Positions 60,479 through 64,000 of a stretch of 64,000 bases of DNA are shown piece after piece. The first letter of the stretch is position 1, and each line of letters opens with the position of its first letter. The translations under genes were made by a program, and so were the position numbers. The notes below the pieces were generated by a model. It was not told the DNA's origin, did not search any database, and worked only from the letters and a program-made list of their open reading frames with translations. This DNA comes from Acetobacteraceae bacterium (lineage in GTDB: Bacteria > Pseudomonadota > Alphaproteobacteria > Acetobacterales > Acetobacteraceae). Location: assembly GCA_027482245.1 (NCBI GenBank), contig JAIXWG010000058.1:233593-297592 (forward strand), written 5' to 3'.

Positions 60479-60510
60479 GCCGGGCTGGGGCGCTCCGGGT
60501 CCGCCTGCCC

Positions 60511-61251
60511 CTAAATCATCGCCATGCCGCCATTCACATGGATGGTCTGGCCGGTGACCCAGGCGGCCTCCGGGCTCGCCAGGTAGGCGACGGCGCCGGC
60601 GATGTCCTCCGGCGTGCCCATCTTCTGGGTCGGGATGCGGGTCAGCAGGGCGGTGCGGGCGGCTTCCGGCAGGGCGTCCGTCATGGCCGTCTTCACGAAG
60701 CCCGGCGCCACCACGTTCACCGTCACGCCCCGGGTCGCGACTTCCTGGGCGAGGGACTTGCTCATCCCGATCAGCCCGGCCTTGGCGGCGGCGTAGTTGG
60801 CCTGGCCGGCATTGCCGGTGACGCCGACGATGGAGGCGATGGAGACGATCCGCCCCGACCGCCGCTTCATCATGCCCCGCAGCGCCGCGCGGGCCAGGCG
60901 GAAGGGGGCGGTCAGGTCCACCTCCAGCACCGCGTTCCAGTCGGCGTCGCCCATGCGCAGCGCCAGCATGTCCCGCGTGAAGCCGGCATTGTTGACCAGG
61001 ATGTCGAGCGAGCCGAGCTCGCCTTCCACCTTCTCCACCAGCGCGGCCGGGGCGGCGGGGTCGGCGAGGTCGGCGGGGGCGACCAGGACGCGGTCGTTCC
61101 CGAGTGCCTCGGCCAGCGCGGCCAGCTCCGCCTCCCGCCGCCCGGTGATGGCGACCTTGGCGCCTTGCGCGTGCAGGGCGGTGGCGATGGCGGCGCCGAT
61201 GCCGCCCGTGGCGCCGGTCACCAGCGCCACCTTGCCGTCGAGACGGAACAT
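60511..61251 (-). CDS. fabG: 3-oxoacyl-ACP reductase
   Basis: A 246-residue NADPH-dependent reductase of the fatty-acid cycle. The dinucleotide motif is VTGATGGIGAAI, NNAG is in LVNNAGFTRDML, and the catalytic set is Ser140, Tyr153 and Lys157 in VSIASIVGVTG...ANYAAAKAGL. The C terminus VNGGMAMI is typical of true FabG. Its ATG shares one base with the GNAT stop (TGATG), so translation is coupled. A hairpin follows the gene. Confidence 0.97.
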   Translation of the reverse strand: MFRLDGKVALVTGATGGIGAAIATALHAQGAKVAITGRREAELAALAEALGNDRVLVAPADLADPAAPAALVEKVEGELGSLDILVNNAGFTRDMLALRMGDADWNAVLEVDLTAPFRLARAALRGMMKRRSGRIVSIASIVGVTGNAGQANYAAAKAGLIGMSKSLAQEVATRGVTVNVVAPGFVKTAMTDALPEAARTALLTRIPTQKMGTPEDIAGAVAYLASPEAAWVTGQTIHVNGGMAMI

Positions 61252-61691
61252 CAGCGTGTCTCCTCGCCTGCATCCAGGCGCTTGATCATGGTGAAGCGCG
61301 TCTGGCCCGGGGGGCAGTCGGGGATCGCCCCGACGACGCGGTAGCCCTGCTTTTCATAAAAACCGCGGGCCTGGAAGGTATAGGTGTCGAGCCTGGCGCC
61401 GATGCAGCCCCGGGCGCGGGCCTCCGATTCGGCGGCGTCCAGCAGCCGTGTGCCCCAGCCGCCGCCGCGGAGCGCGGGCGGCACGGCCAGGTTCTCCACA
61501 TAGAGCCAGGACCAGCCGGTGCGCCCGACCAGCCCGCCGATCACCGCGCCCCCCTCCTCGCGCAGCAGCACGCAAAGGGGGCGCGAATCGTGCGGGAAGC
61601 CGGCGGCCGCATTGGCGTCCCGCAGCGCGCCCCGCGCCTGCGCCTCCTCCGCCGCCGTGGGCGCGGCGGTCAGGTGGAGGGAGGCCGTCAC
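61251..61691 (-). CDS. GNAT-family N-acetyltransferase
   Basis: A 146-residue acetyl-CoA-dependent transferase. Motif A lies in LYVENLAVPPALRGGGWGTRLLDAAE, with the acetyl-CoA loop RxxGxG-like (RGGGWG). The ARGFYEKQGYRVVG motif B and the closing FTMIKRL are standard. The GTG start overlaps the fabD stop (GTGA) and its stop overlaps fabG start (TGATG), so it is wired between two core fatty-acid genes. Substrate unknown, and the coupling may give it a steady cellular dose. Confidence 0.85.
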   Translation of the reverse strand: MTASLHLTAAPTAAEEAQARGALRDANAAAGFPHDSRPLCVLLREEGGAVIGGLVGRTGWSWLYVENLAVPPALRGGGWGTRLLDAAESEARARGCIGARLDTYTFQARGFYEKQGYRVVGAIPDCPPGQTRFTMIKRLDAGEETR

Positions 61692-62647
61692 AGCGCCTTG
61701 AGGAAGGCTTCGATATCGGCGGGGGTGCCGATGGCGCTGGCCTGCGCCTCCGGCGCCAGGCGCTTCATCAGGCCGGTCAGCACCTTGCCGGAGCCGACCT
61801 CCACGAAGCGGTCGCAGCCCATGGTGCCCATCGCCAGGATGCATTCGCGCCAGCGGACCGTGCCGGTGACCTGGCGGACCAGCAGGTCCCGGATGGTGTC
61901 GGGGTCGGTCGCCTTGGCTGCGGTGACGTTGGCGACGACGGGGACGAGGGGGGCGGCCATGGTGGCCGCGGCCAGGGCTTCGGCCATGGCGTCCGCGGCG
62001 GGGGCCATCAGGGCGCAGTGGAAGGGGGCGGAGACGGGCAGCTTCATGGCGCGCTTCACGCCGGCGGCCTTCGCGCCCTCGATCGCGCGATCGACGGCGG
62101 CGGCGCCGCCGGAGATGACGATCTGGCCGCCGCCATTGTCATTGGCGATCTGCACGACCTCCCGCTTCCCCGTCTCGGGATCGGCCTCGGCGGCGGCGCA
62201 GATGGCGGCGGCCTGGTCGAATTCGGCGCCGAGGAGCGCGGCCATGGCGCCGGTGCCGGGCGGCGTCGCCTTCTGCATCGCCTCCCCCCGCAGGCGCAGC
62301 AGGCGCGCGGTGGTCGCGAGGCTGAAGGTGCCGGCGGCGGCGAGGGCGGCGTATTCGCCGAGCGAATGGCCGGCGACCAGGGCGACGCGGTCGCGCAGCT
62401 GGAAGCCGCCCTCCTTCTCCAGCACCCGGACGACGGCGAGGGAGACGGCCATCAGCGCGGGCTGGGCATTGGCGGTGAGGGTGAGTTCCTCGGCCGGGCC
62501 CTCGAACATCAGCTGGGAGAGCTTCTGGCTGAGGGTGTCGTCCACTTCCTGGAACACCTCCCGCGCCACGGGGAAGGCGGCCGCGAGGTCGCGGCCCATG
62601 CCGGGGGCCTGGCTGCCCTGGCCGGGGAAGGTGAAGGCGAGAGCCAT
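61688..62647 (-). CDS. fabD: Malonyl-CoA:ACP transacylase
   Basis: A 319-residue transacylase that loads malonyl on ACP. It begins ALAFTFPGQGSQAPGMGRDL and has the nucleophile Ser95 in VAGHSLGEYAAL, the catalytic His/Asn region of APFHCALM, and a C-terminal VEVGSGKVLTGLMKRL. It is the first gene of fabD-GNAT-fabG, then acpP-fabF-mltG. No strong ribosome site is seen before the ATG, only a run of seven A. Confidence 0.97.
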   Translation of the reverse strand: MALAFTFPGQGSQAPGMGRDLAAAFPVAREVFQEVDDTLSQKLSQLMFEGPAEELTLTANAQPALMAVSLAVVRVLEKEGGFQLRDRVALVAGHSLGEYAALAAAGTFSLATTARLLRLRGEAMQKATPPGTGAMAALLGAEFDQAAAICAAAEADPETGKREVVQIANDNGGGQIVISGGAAAVDRAIEGAKAAGVKRAMKLPVSAPFHCALMAPAADAMAEALAAATMAAPLVPVVANVTAAKATDPDTIRDLLVRQVTGTVRWRECILAMGTMGCDRFVEVGSGKVLTGLMKRLAPEAQASAIGTPADIEAFLKAL

Positions 62648-62834
62648 TTTTTTCGTGTGACCCCAGGATGACAGGTTCGGTGGCGCGCGCGGCCCTAGGC
62701 CGGGAATGGCGGGAGCGTCAAGGGTTTCGGCTCACGGAACGGTGAGGGGCGCCGTGTTGGTGGCTGGTCGCGGCGGGGCGTCCGGGCTAAGTGGCGGGCC
62801 TTCCACCCCAACCAAGCAAGAAGGGCCTTCCGCC

Positions 62835-62963
62835 ATGCCGCTCCTCCGCGTCGTCAACCGCAAGCGCCGCAAGGCCCTGGCCAACCTCAAGGGCGCCGAC
62901 CTGAAGGAGCGCCTGGCCGCTGCCGCGAAGCGCCTGAAGGCGAAGCGCCGCCGCGGGCTGTAA
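62835..62963 (+). CDS. Small basic protein, unknown function
   Basis: A 42-residue protein with 17 Lys/Arg, no Cys or Trp and a helical look (NLKGADLKERLAAAAKRLK). It is not a recognised ribosomal protein. AAGG precedes the ATG by about 10 bases, and a strong terminator with a five-T tail follows 40 bases after the stop, so the short gene is a complete unit. It is divergent from fabD. Nucleic-acid binding is plausible from charge only. Confidence 0.6.
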   Translation: MPLLRVVNRKRRKALANLKGADLKERLAAAAKRLKAKRRRGL

Positions 62964-63312
62964 GGCCCGCCGGGGCGGCGACGCCCCTGCCTGCGCCATG
63001 AAGGGCGCGTCCGGCCAGGCCGGGCGCGCCCTTTTTCGTGCCGTCGCTTCCGGCGTCGATTCACTCGCCTGGAAGGCGAGTGACCCAGGCGGCCACGCGC
63101 CCAGGTGACGACCAGCCGGCGGCGCTGCGAGAATCCGCGCCGGAGGCTCTGATCTCCGCCATTTCCCTGGCGCTGGCGACACTTGCGACACAGAGTGAAG
63201 CCGATTTGCAACTACAAGTTGCTGGTTCGTATCGAGACGATTTGCGACGTTGCGCTCGGGCCCGGTCGCGGATCGATGGAGATTTGAGACGCGCCCCAGG
63301 AAATGAGACGCG
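62964..63312. other. Intergenic stretch with terminator and small hairpins
   Basis: Besides the terminator at 63003, it holds hairpins CACTCGCCT-GGA-AGGCGAGTG (63062-63082) and GCAACT-ACA-AGTTGC, the latter in an AT-richer part before the RTX gene. An open frame at 63038 has no domain or ribosome site and is not called. The region probably holds the RTX promoter. Confidence 0.5.
63003..63036 (+). terminator. Rho-independent terminator
   Basis: A 12-bp stem GGGCGCGTCCGG / CCGGGCGCGCCC (one T-G pair), loop CCAGG, followed by TTTTT. It ends the small basic protein's transcript. Confidence 0.88.
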
Positions 63313-64000
63313 ATGAGTTGGAGCGCTGGCGGCCCGAGCGAGGGGCCCGACACCTTCACGGGCGGCGCGTCCACCGCCTCCGTCTCGGGGCTAGGTGGCG
63401 CCGATGTGCTGCGGGGTGGCTCGGCCGGTGATGTCCTGTCGGGCGATGCGGGCAACGACACGCTGAACGGGTTCGGGGGCGCGGACACGCTGCTGGGTGG
63501 GGACGGCAACGACCTGCTGGATGGCGGGGCGGGCGCCGACAGAATGGTGGGCGGCGCAGGCAACGACGTCTATGGCGTCGACGATGCCGGCGACCGGATC
63601 ATCGAGGAGGTCGATGGCGGCACCGACCGGGTCTTCACGGCGCTCGACTACACGCTGGGTTCGAACCTTGAACAGCTGACGCTGACGGGCACGGGCGACG
63701 TCACCGGCACGGGCAACGCGCTGGTGAACGTGATCACCGGCAATGCCGGGGCCAATCTGCTGGATGGCCGGCAGGGCAACGACACGCTGACCGGGTTGGA
63801 TGGTGCGGACACGCTGCTGGGCGGCGATGGGAACGACCTGCTGGATGGCGGGGCGGGCGCCGACAGCATGGTCGGTGGCGCGGGCAACGACTTCTACATC
63901 GTTGACGATGCTGGCGACGAGATCGTGGAGGCGGTCGATGGGGGCATCGACCGGATCTATACGCCGTTCAGCCACACGCTGGGCGCGACGCTGGAGCAGC
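63313..64000 (+). CDS. RTX-type calcium-binding protein (3' truncated by window)
   Basis: At least 229 residues, running off the end. After a short lead (MSWSAGGPSEGPDTF) come hemolysin-type nonapeptide repeats GGxGxDxLx, such as GGDGNDLLDGGAGADRM and GNDTLNGFGGADTLLGG. Between them are beta segments of the NDVYGVDDAGDRIIEE...VFTALDYTLGSNLEQLTLTGTG kind (in parts), and the block then repeats nearly verbatim. Such proteins are secreted by type I systems and fold on binding calcium outside the cell. No enzyme domain is seen in the part present. Confidence 0.9.
   Translation, partial: MSWSAGGPSEGPDTFTGGASTASVSGLGGADVLRGGSAGDVLSGDAGNDTLNGFGGADTLLGGDGNDLLDGGAGADRMVGGAGNDVYGVDDAGDRIIEEVDGGTDRVFTALDYTLGSNLEQLTLTGTGDVTGTGNALVNVITGNAGANLLDGRQGNDTLTGLDGADTLLGGDGNDLLDGGAGADSMVGGAGNDFYIVDDAGDEIVEAVDGGIDRIYTPFSHTLGATLEQ

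Noticed and set aside
63038..63316. 92-codon frame before the RTX gene
   Set aside because: It begins inside the terminator tail region, crosses two hairpins and has no domain or ribosome site.
1..64000. tRNA, rRNA, CRISPR array or riboswitch
   Set aside because: Gaps between genes were read on both strands. None shows a tRNA T-loop, evenly spaced repeats with spacers, or a known riboswitch core.

Overview
The window is very GC-rich DNA packed with genes on both strands, with many 4-base start/stop overlaps (ATGA, GTGA). Several gene groupings are typical of alphaproteobacteria: hemC-hemD-mitofilin-like-hemY with tsaD divergent, fabD...fabG-acpP-fabF-mltG, and yicC-gmk. Four solitary Bug/TctC-type solute receptors, a CaiB-type CoA-transferase and three families of GC-rich hairpin repeats suggest a Roseomonas-like member of the Acetobacteraceae. 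That placement is inference. No rRNA, tRNA, CRISPR array, phage or intact insertion sequence was seen.

Layout. 1-4.6 kb: the end of a thiamine-diphosphate enzyme, a PA0069-type radical SAM protein, and a three-gene operon of two sugar-transferase-like proteins and a methyltransferase. 4.6-9.0 kb: RND efflux permease and adaptor. 9.0-12.0 kb: leuCD, with an SMP-30 family hydrolase divergent. 12.0-16.2 kb: a matrixin-like protease carrying six FG-GAP/VCBS repeats, a Bug receptor, a RibD-like reductase and a CoA-transferase. 16.2-20 kb: a ParDE toxin-antitoxin pair, then paiB-lysE divergent from a MocR regulator across a clear dyad operator. 20-30 kb: an HWE histidine kinase, a universal stress protein, an MFS carrier, an FAD-linked oxidase, an HpcH/HpaI aldolase, a chemoreceptor fused to PilZ, and a Bug receptor. 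30-38 kb: an agmatinase-family enzyme, the haem block, tsaD, a small lipoprotein and a VapBC-like pair whose toxin appears to start with CTG. 38-45 kb: rlmJ, gpsA, a phosphate acetyltransferase with a damaged hotdog domain, htpG, an SDR, a small secreted protein and an Asp/Glu-racemase-superfamily protein. 45-51 kb: two convergent Bug receptors, an amidohydrolase, an AEC carrier, gmk and yicC.

51.3-57.6 kb separates yicC from mltG, two genes that are often close together in this class, and looks like an accessory insertion. It holds an SDR, a tandem pair of unrecognised paralogues (about 240 aa each) preceded by the decayed tail of a third copy, and a family-5 ABC substrate-binding protein with no permease genes. 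It also holds nikR, a membrane-only DUF4118-like protein, a VOC protein and a DMT carrier. A perfect match to the E. coli NikR operator (GTATGA-N16-TCATAC) lies directly upstream of the substrate-binding protein. Together with the convergent nikR gene this points to a small nickel-responsive module and is the most informative regulatory signal in the window.

57.6-64 kb: mltG, the fatty-acid synthesis block with a GNAT acetyltransferase translationally coupled between fabD and fabG, a 42-residue basic protein with its own terminator, and the start of an RTX-type calcium-binding protein that runs off the end.
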